A DNA stretch of 64,000 nt, from contig CP099851.1 in NCBI GenBank assembly GCA_030062745.1, forward strand, positions 7,194,393 to 7,258,392. The letters are read 5' to 3'. Below, piece by piece: positions 1 through 12,000 of the stretch (the stretch's first letter is position 1; each line of letters opens with the position of its first letter). Source of the stretch: Capitulum mitella (lineage: Eukaryota; Arthropoda; Thecostraca; Pollicipedomorpha; Pollicipedidae). Position numbers and translations under genes: made by a program. The notes under the pieces are model-generated. The model saw nothing but the letters and a program-made list of their open reading frames with translations. It did no database searches and was not told the DNA's origin.

Positions 1-421
1 TAAAGATCTGTGTTTGGCCAGTTTTTGATAGATGCTATAAGCGCACCAAATTTCATCAAAATCGAAGGGGGTTCGCGTCAGTTCTTGTGCGATTTGACGT
101 GATGGCGTGATTTGAGTTTGACGTGACTTATATCTTAAAAAAAGATCGATTTTCAAAATTCATAGGCATATCCAGGGCACATAAAAAGGGGCTTACGTGT
201 TTGGAAAATGTTACTTCATTCTGCAAGATTCTTTTAGCCTGCAGAGTTTATTTGTCTTCGTAAAACATTTCCATCTGTGCCACAGGCCGTATCATATTCG
301 TATGACAAATGCCCATGGGTGGATCCAGCCACCAAAAAGTGAGGTAACTTCCTACCCAATTAGCTATTGGTAATTGGCTATCATATTCAAACATGTGAAG
401 ACGATTTTGTGTTGTGTTTAA

Positions 422-1607
422 GCGTATTTCCGGAGGGCTAGACGACAGAGCCGATTCCCTGCAGGGGGCGAATTTGGCCCCCCTGAGATCTCGAGAAATA
501 CACATCTTATTTCATTGCAACAAACGGCAATCGATTTTCCACGGCGTAAAATGCGTTTCTACAAAAGGACGTTTTTAAATAATTAAAGAGCTTGAAGCCG
601 GGAAAGTCAAAATGGTGGATATTTTTGGACTTGTTATAGTTCTGTTGTTTATGGACTGATTTCGATGAAATTGGTATGAATCTAGAGCTTATGGATGGGA
701 CTTTTATCATCGCTCCATGCATTTCAAATTTTGAGAAAATTCATAGGCGTTCACAGGGTTTTGAAAATGAAAGGATCGGTTTTTCAAAAACCGAATTAAC
801 AGAAAATTAAAGTACTTTTTTGGCTTTCACTAGTAATGTTATGCTGAAGAAATACAAATAGTATTACACTGTTTGTATAACGCTAGCATAGGCGGTGCAA
901 GGGGCGTGAAAAAGGAGGAACTGTCATGGCCACATACGCATCAGGGCAACTTACGACCTTTAACGTTAAATGACCTCGAATTACCTTAGAGTTACATGGA
1001 ATGATCATAAGTGAACTTCATATTGTTTGAAAACGTTTCAAATCATTTGAATTTACTCTGTCTCTAAAATCCCATTTAAGGACTGTCGTGTTACACGGTA
1101 AGCGCACTGACATTTTAGGTCACTGCTCCGTGATCCGACCTGATATCAATCTGAGATTTGGTACACAAATAGAGGGCAGCCTTGTACGTCACATATATTT
1201 TGGGTTTGGCATCCGGAAAAAGAGCTCCAAAATTATAGCTTTGCAGCCAAATTTTGACTTTCGACCTTGATATGGCCTTGTGAGGTGGCCTAAGATGAAC
1301 AAAACTACCTTTGTATACTTGCCCAAGTATTCATCTATACACCCACGTAAAGTCTGAAATTCTATATTAAAAACGCTATTTTGGGGTTCATTTTTCATTT
1401 ACATTGAACATGGCCAAAAATGGCCTCAAGTGCCTCCCAAAAACGTTGCCTGACTCAGCCCCTGAGCAAAAAACAATTACGAAATTTTGGTACAGTACGT
1501 AGAAAAGATAGGTAGGAAAAGCGATCAAGGTTCGTGAAACTGCGTCAAAAACTCTGGGATTGACAAACAAAAAATTCAAGGCGGGCCGAATTCACCCTTC
1601 CCTGCCG
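422..1607 (+). mobile_element. TTAA-flanked MITE (piggyBac-like), old diverged copy
   Basis: This is a copy of the 1.2-kb family described at 5268-6479. It shares CCGGAGGGCTAGACG at the left, GAGATCTCGAGAA, GGCAATCGATTT, GCATAGGCGGTGC, CCTGATATCAA and CAAAAACGTTGCCTG in the same order. TTAA lies at 418-421. The right end lacks about 12 terminal bases, so the CCCTATT-type terminus is not intact there. Many substitutions relative to the four good copies suggest an older insertion. The equivalent unoccupied site is near 24488 (ACTTAAAGTTCG). Confidence 0.8.
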
Positions 1608-2035
1608 GTAAAGTTCGTATTTTGAAATCATAAGCACATTGCATTTCGAAGTAATAAAATCATACACATAACCAGAGCACACAAATGGGGTAATTTTTTG
1701 GAAAATATTACGTTTTTCGCCATATATTCTGAATTTAATGCGTCAAGGAAATGCTTTCGTTTTTGTTATATGCCATATTATGTATACGTTGCGAATACTC
1801 ATAGGCAGATCCAGGTGCCAGAAAAAGAGGTCCAGAAATGTATGGAGAAAGCTGTGCTTTGTTTCATGAATCAAGTCATACTCTTTTAGGAATAGGAACG
1901 AATAAAATACCTCCGTTTACATTACCCTGCAGCCGCCTCCGATATTTATTTTGACTGGAATATATGGTATTAGGTCGTAATATATGTAGAGATAACGAAA
2001 AAAAAACAGATCCAGATACCTGTTAGGCCCACTGA

Positions 2036-2516
2036 ACACATTACTGTATTGTAATAGTTTTCGTGTTCTGTGTTGTATACCAGCCGGGAAGTCGCTGAAA
2101 TGGAATGGAATGAATGAGCGAATGGACTAATCGAGACCGCGCCGGATCAGAGTCGAATAAGGCCCCAAGAATCATCGCATAGCAATCAATGGCACACTCC
2201 TCTGCCTTAGCTCTGGACAAGGTTGGCGCAGGGGGACGGAGCCCGATCGTGCCCAGACTAGCACGACCTAGTAATCACCGGTACAATCTTCTGGCTACTC
2301 TTTTTATAAGTTGAGCCCTGCTCTGGCTCAACTCGGGGACCGTCACCTGCTCAGGCTAAGGACAGGCTAGTTCCGGTGGGGTGAGGTTGGGTAACGGTTG
2401 GGTTTCTAGTGCCAATTGTCAGTGGAAATCCGAATATTGTCTTAGCTCAGCCCAGACAGGAGAGCCAGAGCGGGGGCACCAAAGCCAGGTCTGGCCCCAA
2501 GCAGAATTGCTGGATG
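2036..2516. other. Unidentified insertion of about 480 bp in the old repeat
   Basis: The homologous copy at 24780-24870 runs straight from GGCCCACTGA to GGACGAAATAT, whereas here about 480 bp of moderately GC-rich sequence intervenes. I see no clear terminal repeats, target duplication or RNA polymerase III boxes. Its class is unknown. Confidence 0.4.
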
Positions 2517-3790
2517 TGATTGGACGAAATATCCGCCCGAAAACCGGTGCCTGGAGATGCTCCTGGCATGTGTAACACGTTAGCTTTGTTTTGTTCATAA
2601 ATGAGTCATAAATTCTTGTTAATAAGAAAATATAAATACCCCATTTTACATATCCATGTTTCCGCTCTTAGCCAACATGTTTCTTGAAAATACCTTTAAG
2701 TGCGAAGGTTGCAAATATTTGGCCTGTCCGTCATACGGAATGTCCGTGATGTTATAAAAGGCATAAAAATAATACATGGCGATATCGAAGTGGCACAATC
2801 CCCGGTAAACACGATATTCTGCAAACATGGCTTCCAGCAACGAGTCCTGGAACCACTGGAGGAGATGAAGTTACTGAAATTTTGTCACGAGATGAAAAAA
2901 AAATACGCTCAGGAGACCAACAAGTTTCGTGAAGCAGCTCCCAAAAGCTCGGAAACGGCGAGCGGAAAACCGGGGGGCGGAGTCAGAATCTGCCTCCACC
3001 TCAGCGCGGAATAAGGGCTGGCAGCCCTTCTTGAGCACGCGCTGAAGAAGGGCACAGAGGCGTCTTGTGCGAAGGCGCTCAAGGAGGGCTGGCTGACCTT
3101 GAGCGCGTTCGCACAGTCACTCATGCGGAAGAGGCAAGGGTTAAAGCTGAATTTTCGGCAGCAGTGTTGATTGAACAAGTCTCCAGCATGGGTACAGAAT
3201 GCCCTCCGGCCAGCTTTGGAAGGATACCGGTGAAGTGTGCTGATTGATATGGCTAACATTCGTTAGTTACGTAGGCGCAAAACCTTTTTTCGCGCAAGTA
3301 TATTTTCATCCATTTTTGAGGTTTTCTGAAGATGCCGAATATATTTGGCTTCAAGTAAAAGAGCCATGGCCGTGTTCTCGAGGACATTTCATGTCTATAA
3401 TGACATTCAGTATAATTTTGCCGACACCCTGGACGTATCTGCGCATTTCTAGCGACTGATGAAGGCGGCATATGCAGTTAGAGAGGATACTTATATAATT
3501 ATGAAAGCCCGTCCGCCCACGACCTGATTCCGAAATGTCTTACCCGCCAGTCTCGCTTGGAAAATTTAAAAGGAAAAGCAACAGTCCTTAGGTTAGAGGC
3601 ATAACTTTACCTTCCAGTCCTAAAGAACAGTTGCGTAGCCTTCCAAGTAGTTTTAAAGGACTTGAATGAAGTGCGTAGGCCGCCAGCGTAAGGCAAAATG
3701 CAAATATTTGACGTATTTTTGTGCAGCTTTAGCATTTTGTGCCTCTGAATGGCCAGGAATGCCCACAAAAAGGGGTCTGAAAAGTCTGAA

Positions 3791-3818
3791 AAGACGTGGA
3801 CTGAAAAGTCCACGTCTT
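3791..3818. repeat. Perfect 12-bp hairpin with GAAA loop
   Basis: AAGACGTGGACT and its exact reverse complement are separated by GAAA. The stem does not extend further. No terminator or gene context is evident. Confidence 0.8.
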
Positions 3819-4090
3819 GTGAATCTGGGGGCTTAGGAGTGGCAGTCCTAATTTAAATGCCATCGGATGTGTCCATGAGTGTTTGTTAACACTGGAAGAG
3901 AAAAGTGGCGACAGGTTAGGGGTGTCTACTCTTTTTTTCCGAAATGCATTTTCCCCCGATTTAGGGCGTAAAATACACGGTATTCGCATCACCCCTTGCT
4001 ATATTCAACATCTGAAGTTAGATACCTCCTCGCAGGTTCTGGTATCGCCGCGCCCACCCCACCCCAGGTCTCTGAGACGTGGCTACGCCT

Positions 4091-4360
4091 AGGGACGCCT
4101 ACACCAATGCTATGCGACATGTGCATCATTCTTGTACCAGGACTGCTCCTCCTCAGATACTGTGCTGTGCGACTATCTGATGGAGCTGCTGGATAGCAGC
4201 TTCTTAGAGGATCTTTCCTCTGACGAAGTCACTGCAGCGGTCCAGCAACCTGTCTTGACAAAGGGGAAGGATGAAGAAGTTCAACCTCATTTGGAAGAAA
4301 CGGCCATTTCGCTTGGCCCTGGCGACGACTTGGCGACCCATATCCTGACCATATCCTGAC
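4091..4360 (+). CDS. Unassigned open frame, acidic peptide (possible exon or TE remnant)
   Basis: An open stretch of about 88 codons follows an in-frame stop near 4090 and ends at a TGA at 4357-4359. The peptide is acidic and Ser/Leu/Asp rich (contains DYLMELLDSSFLEDLSSDEV), which looks more protein-like than most open frames here. There is no recognisable domain, no upstream gene and no clear splice context. It may be an exon of a degraded element or a chance frame. Confidence 0.2.
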
Positions 4361-5267
4361 CTGGGCGGCATCGTTCCTGGTTTTTAACCAACATGTTGCC
4401 AAACCCCACACGGGGCACTTTGATGTTCCCATGTATAAGTATGCTCTAGGCATATGGGGTGAGGGGGCAGGCTTACTGTAAAGACGGCTGGAGCTGTGAA
4501 GTAAACGGGACCGTACATGGATGGTACCACATATCGTCCCAGCTGCTGAGCTTTCGGGGGCCGCCGTATTATTGAGTTCCCTGACTCATGTTGTTCGTGG
4601 AGGTCGCTGGCCGTGCCTTATAATAAAAGCCATGAAATATTCATATTTCCCCGTATAAGCACGTCGAGGATTCCGAGATATAGCCGCGTGGAACGCTCTG
4701 CCCTGTGAGTAAACGCCATGCCGGATAAATTGCCCGCACAATGGAACTGCAGATTACACTGTCAACCAAAGGAGCCGCGCAGAGCGCAATCACACCACAG
4801 CTACGTGCAGGGTTTCCAGCAGTGTGCGTGCGTCACAGAGAGGATGACCGTCTGATTGTTTCATTACAAGCTTCAAGAAAAGACTTGCTCAAGGGGAGCC
4901 AGTGCAAAGGAGCTTCTTGCAATAGCACTGCATTCGGAAGAACATCCACTGTATCCCAGAAACAAGCCCAGGGAAAGGGTGGCATCGTTAGCCAAAACTC
5001 GTAATCCCTACCAGCAGAAACCTGACTGCTTCACGCAGAGCTTGTCTGTTGGAATAGCCACTGGCCGATATCGTGACACGTTAAACCCTAAGAGAACTGG
5101 AACCAAAATGATTAACCATTCTTTGACTGCAATGAGAGAAAAATAAGTCTTGCACCATGACATTTTAGAGGATGGCCTATTACAGATATCCCTTTATCCA
5201 GAAACAGGGCGATTGTTCATCTCCTTCCAAAAGATAATTGCTGGATAATCGATACAATGCCATTTAA

Positions 5268-6479
5268 CCCTATTCCCGGAGGGCTAGACGGTATGGCCGA
5301 TTCCCGGCAGGGGGGACGGATTCGGCCCCCCCCTGAGATCTCGAGAACTACTTATCCGATTTCATCGCAACAAACGGCAATCGATTTGCCGTGACGTGAA
5401 CTACATTTTTATAAAAACAAATTTTCAAAATTTTCAAATTTGTGGATACAGGGGGACAAAAATGTCAAAATGGGGGGTACTTTTTGACTTCTTATAACTC
5501 CGTTGTTTATGGACCGATTTCGATAAAACTGGCATAAATCAAAAGATTATGGATAGGGCTTTTACCATGGGTATGCAAATTTGAAATTTTGAGAAAATTC
5601 ATGGGCGTTCACAGGGTTTCAAAAATAGGGGGATTAGTTTTCCAACAGCTGAATGAACAAAAAAGGTAAAAACACTTTTTTGGCTTCTGCTAGTCATGCT
5701 ATGCTAAAGAAGTACAAATCGCATTACAATGTTTGTATAATGTTAGCATAGGCGGTGCCAGGGACATAAAAAAGGGGAAACTGTCATGGTCACACGTTCT
5801 TCGGATCAACTTGTGACCTTTGACCTTAAATGACCTCCAGTGACCTTGGGGCCACCTGGAATGATGTCGTGTGCATTCAATATTATCTGTAAACGTTTTT
5901 AATCGATTGAATTCACTCTATTCCAAAAAAATCATTTTTTGGCTTTTACGATATAGGGTACGCGAACTGACATTTTAGGTCATAGCTCCGTGACCCGACC
6001 TGATATCAAGCTGAAACTTGGTACACAAGTAGAGGGCACCTTTCTACGTCATATATGTGTCGGGTTTGGCATTTGAAAAAACGGCGCCGAAATTATTGCG
6101 AAAAAACAAATTTTGACTTTTGACCTTGACCTGACCTTGTAAAGTGACCTCAGATAAACAAAATTATATATGCACATTTCCCAACTATTTAGCTATACAT
6201 TCATTTAAAGTTTTAAGTTCTATCTTAAAAACTCTGTTTTTGGCAGACATTTTCCTTTTACCCTCAACATGGCCAAACATGACCTGAGGTGCCTCCCAAA
6301 AACGTTGCCTGGCTCCGCCCCTGAGCAAAATAGAATTTCGAAATTTTGTCACGGCACGTAGAAGGAATAGCTAGGAAAAGTGACCAAGTTTCGTGAAAGC
6401 TGCGTTAAAAAGCCTGGAATTGGCAAGCAAAAAACCCGAGGGGGGGCGGATTCCGCCCCCCCCCCTGCCGGGAATAGGG
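5268..6479 (+). mobile_element. TTAA-flanked 1.2-kb MITE (piggyBac-like, non-autonomous), copy A
   Basis: TTAA is duplicated at 5264-5267 and 6480-6483. The termini are inverted: CCCTATTCCCGG at the left and CCGGGAATAGGG at the right. Both subterminal zones form G/C hairpins, a run of G, a short core and a run of C (about 5310-5330 and 6440-6466). TTAA duplication with CCC...GGG ends is the signature of the piggyBac superfamily, and there is no transposase frame, so I call it a non-autonomous derivative. It contains a cluster of TGACCT half-sites at 5814-5846, including an exact DR1 at 5814-5826. A second cluster is near 6118-6150. Total length is 1,212 bp. Confidence 0.9.
5814..5846 (-). promoter_or_regulatory. 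AGGTCA cluster with exact DR1 in MITE copy A
   Basis: The + strand reads TGACCT T TGACCT (5814-5826), then TGACCT at 5831-5836 and 5841-5846. The first pair is the consensus DR1 site bound by RXR, HNF4 and COUP-TF type nuclear receptors. Binding is inferred from sequence only. Confidence 0.5.
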
Positions 6480-6483
6480 TTAA

Positions 6484-7439
6484 ATGTCTTACAACGAGAA
6501 TTTCCATCCTGAGTTGTCACTTCACAATGCTATGCTAGTCTTCCTGTTATCATGTAGGTGTTCACAAAAATTTCATCGTTTATCTGTTTACACACTGCAA
6601 CCAGTATTTATCATTCCTGAATCCATGAGAAGGCCAATGACTGTCTTTCACTTCTTTTACGCCCATTCAGACGTTGTCAAGGCAACATGCTGCACGTATA
6701 CAGCTTGCTTAACGGCTTGACAACCTAGTCCATACCATGTCACTATCTCCCCATAACCCACTTCCTTGCATACAACTGTCAACCACGAAACCACTGGAAA
6801 TCTTTGCCAAGTCTACTACTGGTCCATCACATTGTTCACGTGACACTCGTCTCTTAGCTGTGTCGAGATAAAGCAAAAATACGAAGTACACAAAATTTAT
6901 CCTTCATCAACTGCGCTGCACTGCGCTAGTGGGACCACGTCCACCGTGCACCATTGTGCACGAACAACTTTACAACTGGGTTACTCTCCGTCAAATCGCT
7001 CACAAACCGACCCGACCCCTTCCGATTTTGATCGACTTTAGTACGCCTTTAGCACTTATCAAAGAAATGGTCAGCCAGAAATCAGGGTCAGGGTCAATGC
7101 GTAACTGGCGCTCCTATTCGACTTCATGGCCAACTGAAAGTCTGTTCTGATAACCCGCGCCGGACGAGGGGATGGATTTCACCCCACAAGCAATGTTTCC
7201 GGAACTACGGCAATGCGGCGCACGACAGCGCCGCGAAATTTGGCATGGCTGACGATACATTCATTGCGCACGTCTTGAAAAAGATGGCCCCAGGTCATCT
7301 CAGTTTACCGAAATATCATATCATTACTCGAAGCTTGCGGAGTGATTTTTGCGCCAAATATCGGTTTTTACTGTTTTAGGGCAGTAGGTATGCAGGAACG
7401 GCAGATGACATAAATGGCATTAAAACGTGACATAAAATC
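6484..7439. other. Non-coding stretch left of the BEL element; old repeat remnant
   Basis: The stretch around 6970-7090 (ACCGACCCGACCCC, then GATCGACTTTAG) resembles 28290-28370, so at least part is a remnant of the AGGTCA-rich dispersed repeat. The BEL element inserted at 7435-7439. I see no gene. Confidence 0.35.
7435..7439. repeat. 5-bp target site duplication of the BEL element (left)
   Basis: AAATC immediately precedes the left LTR and recurs immediately after the right LTR at 14801-14805. A 5-bp duplication fits BEL/Pao integration. Confidence 0.85.
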
Positions 7440-7730
7440 TGTTACCGCAGTCCGCGGTGGTCATTTTGTTTTTGTTTGATTGATGATTTAACTGCGCCGT
7501 TTGCGGCGACCTTGTCTAACGTTTGTTTTTGAGTGTCACTTTGTTCCTGACTGGGAGGCCGGCACCACTCCGGAAAATGTAACTATTTAATTTTCTTTGT
7601 GACTAAAATCTAACTATTGCAGCTGTTTTCTCTTTTGATTGATTGATTGCCCATGATTGCAGGTTTCTACGTAAATAAAAGGATTTTCTGAACCGTACAC
7701 CGATCCTTAATAAGCCAAAAGGCCGGTACA
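7440..7730 (+). repeat. 5' LTR of BEL/Pao element
   Basis: A 291-bp LTR, TGTTACC...GGTACA, identical by eye to 14510-14800. It contains an AATAAA polyadenylation motif near 7674 and a short TTGATTGATTGATTG run before it. Confidence 0.93.
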
Positions 7731-8053
7731 GTAGAAACATTTCCTCAGATGGTGTAGCCTAGAAATTAGTTGAAGTATTGATTGATGTAGCGAAAGATGT
7801 CCAGTGCATCGTGCAGCCTGATGATGAGGGTAATCATTTCCTTTTGTACCTCCTTGTCCTGTTCCCTGTTTGTGACTCCATTGAACCACATCAGATGTTG
7901 ATTGTACTCAGTGATACTTTTGACTTTTCAAACACTAACATTTGAGCAGAACTGGATATACTCCACTCATTTTGCATTTCCATGCTTGGCCATTTCACAT
8001 CAGTTGCTCTGTTTCTTTGGTTGCTGCAATTGATTTAAGAAAAGGTTCTCAAG

Positions 8054-9016
8054 ATGGATGTAGATGATCATGAAAATGTAGGAGCCCATTCTAGTAGAGG
8101 TAGAGCATATCATGCCACTGAAAAGGGCAAGCAGTACCAATTAGACTTGAAGTTAAAAAACTACAGGCACTTGCTGAATGCTCTTCAGAGAAAGGGTAGT
8201 ATTTTGTGTACACATACACTTCAAGAAGATGCTTTGGAGGTTGTGAAAGTCAAGTTTGAAGAATGGAAGGAAATTTTCAAGGAGTTCACCCAGATGAACA
8301 AGGAGGTGAGTGATCTGTTGCCAGAATCAGATCTGAAGGATCACAAGACCAAACATTCAGCTCACATGCAAAGCCTGAATGAAATTGAGATGACTGTTGA
8401 GAAGTATGTTGATCTACTGAGGGAATCAGATGAAGCATCAAATGTTGAACCATTTGAAAGTGTCTCAAACTGTGACATTGTATCAAGAGTGAGTCAGGGA
8501 TCAGGCTCAGTGGAAACCAAGGTTGGCATGTTGAGGCTTGATGAAGTCCAGAGACAAGCAGAACTGACAGCAAAAGCTGAAGCATTGAATGAGAGACACC
8601 AGTTGGAGAAACAAAGATTGGAATTACAGATGGAGGAGAACCAGCTTGCACTGGATTCTTGTTCAGATGCCTCTGAAGTGAAGGAAGATATTGGTCATGC
8701 TGAAAAGTATTCAAGCTTGTCACAGAAAGAGATGAAAGCTGAACTGCAGAAGAGAAGGCAGCAGCTGGATATAAAGAAGCTTGAGCTCAAGTTTGAAGAA
8801 GAACATTATGGGTTAAAGACAGCAATGGCCATAAGTAAAGCAAAAACAAGAGCACTCGATCAGTTTGAAAAGCAAACAGCAAACCGAAATGTAGAGAAAC
8901 AGAAAGAGAAAAAGAAGAAAAGGATTGTTCTCAAAGCTTCATACACCAAACTAGTGCAAGACCATGTGCTCAAGGAGGATCTGAAAATGAAGTCCTGGAG
9001 GGCCTCACAGTTTTGA
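8054..9016 (+). CDS. BEL/Pao element ORF1, coiled-coil protein
   Basis: A 320-residue frame starting at ATG 8054 after a 323-nt leader. It is highly charged and predicted by eye to be largely coiled coil: heptad-like Glu/Lys/Leu stretches occur at about residues 165-205 and 225-300, ending in a basic EKQKEKKKKR tract. The N-terminal segment (ATEKGKQYQLD near residues 21-31) resembles first-ORF or gag-leader proteins of BEL-type elements from marine invertebrates, from memory. Its end overlaps the start of the following ORF by a few bases in another frame. A structural or nucleic-acid-binding role in the particle is inferred; no enzyme motif is seen. Confidence 0.75.
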   Translation: MDVDDHENVGAHSSRGRAYHATEKGKQYQLDLKLKNYRHLLNALQRKGSILCTHTLQEDALEVVKVKFEEWKEIFKEFTQMNKEVSDLLPESDLKDHKTKHSAHMQSLNEIEMTVEKYVDLLRESDEASNVEPFESVSNCDIVSRVSQGSGSVETKVGMLRLDEVQRQAELTAKAEALNERHQLEKQRLELQMEENQLALDSCSDASEVKEDIGHAEKYSSLSQKEMKAELQKRRQQLDIKKLELKFEEEHYGLKTAMAISKAKTRALDQFEKQTANRNVEKQKEKKKKRIVLKASYTKLVQDHVLKEDLKMKSWRASQF

Positions 9017-9027
9017 TTAGCGATCAG

Positions 9028-12000
9028 ATGAAACGTGCCCATCTGCCTACACTCGAACCAGAAATATTCAGAGGAGATGTGGGGAGGTTTTCTCTATGGA
9101 TGAAGTCGTTTGAGACGTATATAGAAAGACAAACATCATCTCCAGTTGAGCGTCTTCATTTCTTGAACAAGTATACAGGAGGAGAAGCTAGAGATGCCAT
9201 AGTAGGCTTCCTTCACCTGAGGACAGATGATGCCTATAACAAGGCAAAAGAAAAGTTGCTGGAAAGGTATGGAAACGAGTTCATCATGAGCAGCTCATAC
9301 CGGCAGCGAATCAGAGATTGGCCTGTCATCAGACCAGGAGATGGAAAAGCATTGAGGAACTTTTCAGACTTTCTCGAACAGTGTCTCATAGCATCGAGTG
9401 CTGTGTGCCATCTGAAAGTTCTGGATGATCCTCATGAAAATGCCATGATGCTGAAGAAGCTGCCAAAGCACCTTGTGGATCGTTGGAAACGTGTTGTTGA
9501 TGAGTGGCTCTATGAGTGTCAAGGTGGACCCGACTCACCAAAAAGATATCCACCATTCCCTGCATTTGTGAAGTTCCTTAGCAAAGAAGCTCGCATCGCA
9601 TGCAGCCCAGTGAATATTCAAGAAGCTGAGGTGACCACTGTGAAGGATGTGTCTAACAGAGGAAGAACATTTACTGGTAAAGCTAGAACATTCACATCAA
9701 CAGCAGGAGTGAAAGCAGAAGGCCCAAGATCATCCAAACAGAGCAATACACAGCATTCAATGCAAGCCTCTCGACATGGATGCTTCCTTTGTCCTGGCAG
9801 TCACTTCATCGACAAGTGCGAGGCATACCTCAGGATGACGCTATCCGAAAGGCAGGCCGTCGTCAGGAAGCACGGCCTTTGTCGTGGATGCTTGAAAAGG
9901 GGACACATCTGGAGGATGTGTCAGAGGAAGCAAGAATGCGGTAAGTGTGGGCGACTTCATCCAACTTCCCCTCATGATGATGCTTTCTCGCATAGTGCTT
10001 TCCTGAGAAGTCCGGAACCAGTCCTTGGTCCCGACATTCCCAGCAAGGACTCGAGCCTTCCTCAGGCTACGTCCTTGCATGTGACCTCGGATGACAATGC
10101 AAACCCAACCTCGTCATGTTCCCATTCCATGATAGTTCCTGTGGAGCTGCATGTGAGGAACCGTCCAGAGCGTAAGATGCTGGTGTACGCCGTGCTGGAC
10201 CCTCAGTCCGATGCATGTTTCATCTCTGAGTCCGTCCGTAAGACTCTGAAGGCGGATGGAAAATCAGTGTTACTGGAACTGAGGACCATCACGGGGCGTT
10301 CGGCAGTGAAGAGCGCAGTGATCGATGGTCTGGTAGTACAGGCAGTCAGCAGCGAGGAAGAAATCCAGCTCCCTGCATGTTATGTCCGAGATGAGATCCC
10401 AGCGGACAGATGTTCCATCCCGAGAAAGCATGCTGCCCAGCAGTGGACTCACCTGGCAGTCTTAGCGGACCATCTCCCACCGTACTTTCCGTCGGCAGAA
10501 ATTGGACTGTTGATCGGCACAAACTGTGCAAGAGCAATCAAGCCCCGGGAGGTGATTCCGGGACATGAAGACGACCCGTGGGCGGTAAAAACTGCCCTAG
10601 GATGGGGTATTGTAGGGCCTGTGGGAGGCTCTGAAGCAGGCACAGGTCCCTGTCGGTTCGTTGATACAGGCCAGGGTCAGCGCAAATTGTGTCACTTTGC
10701 GTTTAAGACGCAAGTGCATGTCACTCCCATGCAGATATCGCGCTTGCTGGAGGCTGACTTTACAGACACGGCTCCAGTAAAGGCGCTTTCCGTCGAGGAC
10801 CAAACCTTCTTGATGAAGATGAAAGAGGGAATCCACCGTCGACCCGATGGGCATTATGAGATGCCACTCCCAATGAAGGATTGTAGAGCGACTCTACCGA
10901 ACAACAGGACCATGGCGTTGAAACGTTTGCAAGGGTTGAAGTCGAAGCTCGTCCGCAACGGTGTCTACAGGTGTCACTACCTGTCAGCCATGAAAGCCAC
11001 TCTGGATAAAGGGTACGCAGAGCCTGTACCTCCTGGAGAGTCAGAGAAAGCTCGAGTGTGGTACATTCCTCACCACGGAGTATACCATCCCCAGAAACCT
11101 GACAAGCTGAGAGTTGTGTTCGACTGCAGCGCCGAGTACCGTGGCCACGTGTTGAACTCGAACCTACTTCAAGGTCCGGACATGACGAACAGTCTGACCG
11201 GCATACTGTGCCGCTTCCGAAAAAATCCGGTAGCATTCACCTGCGACATAGAAGGGATGTTTAACCAAGTTGGTGTAAACATCGAAGACCGGAACTACCT
11301 TCGGTTCCTGTGGTGGAAAGATGGGTGCTTGGAGCAGGAGCCAAGTGAATACCGCATGACAACGCATCTCTTCGGTGCAACTTCTTCACCTGCGTGTGCC
11401 ATGTTTGCGCTGAGAACGGCAGCGGACGACCATGAAGACATCTTTGGGAAGGAAGCAGCTAATTTCGTGAGAAACGACTTTTACATAGATGATGGGCTCA
11501 CGTCGGTCAGCGATCCGGAGATGGCCATTCGGTTGATCGACAATGTTCGGAAGATGTGCGAACATGGTGGATTCAAGCTCCAGAAGTTCGTTTCCAACAG
11601 TCGTGATGTAGTGAAATCCATCCCTCTTGACCTTCGCTGTGCAGGGCTGCAAAATTTGGATGTAGGTCGCAGTGACTTACCTGTTCAGCGGACCTTGGGC
11701 GTTGAATGGGACACAGAGGCTGATATGTTCCAATTCAGCGTCACTCGTAAGGACAGGAAGGTCAGTAGACGTGGCATTCTCTCAACTGTTAGTTCCGTCT
11801 TTGACCCGCTAGGGTTTATCTCGCCCTTCATTCTGACAGGGAAGTGCATCTTGAAAGAACTCTGTCAACAGGGTTATGGCTGGGACGAGAACGTGCCGGA
11901 GACAGTTGCAGATCGGTGGAACGAGTGGTTCTCCGATCTTCCTCTGCTCGCGAAGATTAAGATACCAAGATGTTTCATACCGGAGGGCTTCGGCTCCATC

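Larger units (their letters stand above)
1..3017 (+). repeat. Old TTAA-type dispersed repeat, interrupted copy (left end outside window)
   Basis: This stretch aligns in order and orientation with 23863-25470. Shared landmarks are the 'GGGCACAT' segment near 172-182, the 'GTGGATCCAG' segment near 319, 'CATAAGCACAT' near 1629, 'CAGATCCAG' near 2008, 'GGACGAAATAT' near 2521 and the terminal 'AAGTTTCGTG' to 'GGAATAAGGG' block at 2921-3017. It is broken by a TTAA MITE (422-about 1607) and by an unidentified insertion of about 480 bp (about 2036-2516). The end architecture (a G/C-rich near-palindrome just inside a GGAATAAGGG terminus) resembles the 1.2-kb TTAA MITE, so I infer an older relative of it. 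No coding capacity is seen. Confidence 0.7.
3018..5263. other. No recognised gene; one hairpin and short open frames
   Basis: Between the old repeat and the next MITE I see no family I recognise. A perfect 12-bp stem with a GAAA loop lies at 3791-3818. An unassigned open frame lies at 4091-4360. A further open frame of 87 codons at 4741-5004 has no recognisable motif. Confidence 0.4.

Noticed and set aside
7731-7770. Primer-binding site of the BEL element
   Set aside because: No convincing tRNA 3'-end complement directly after the left LTR; a TGG about 20 bases downstream is too weak to annotate.
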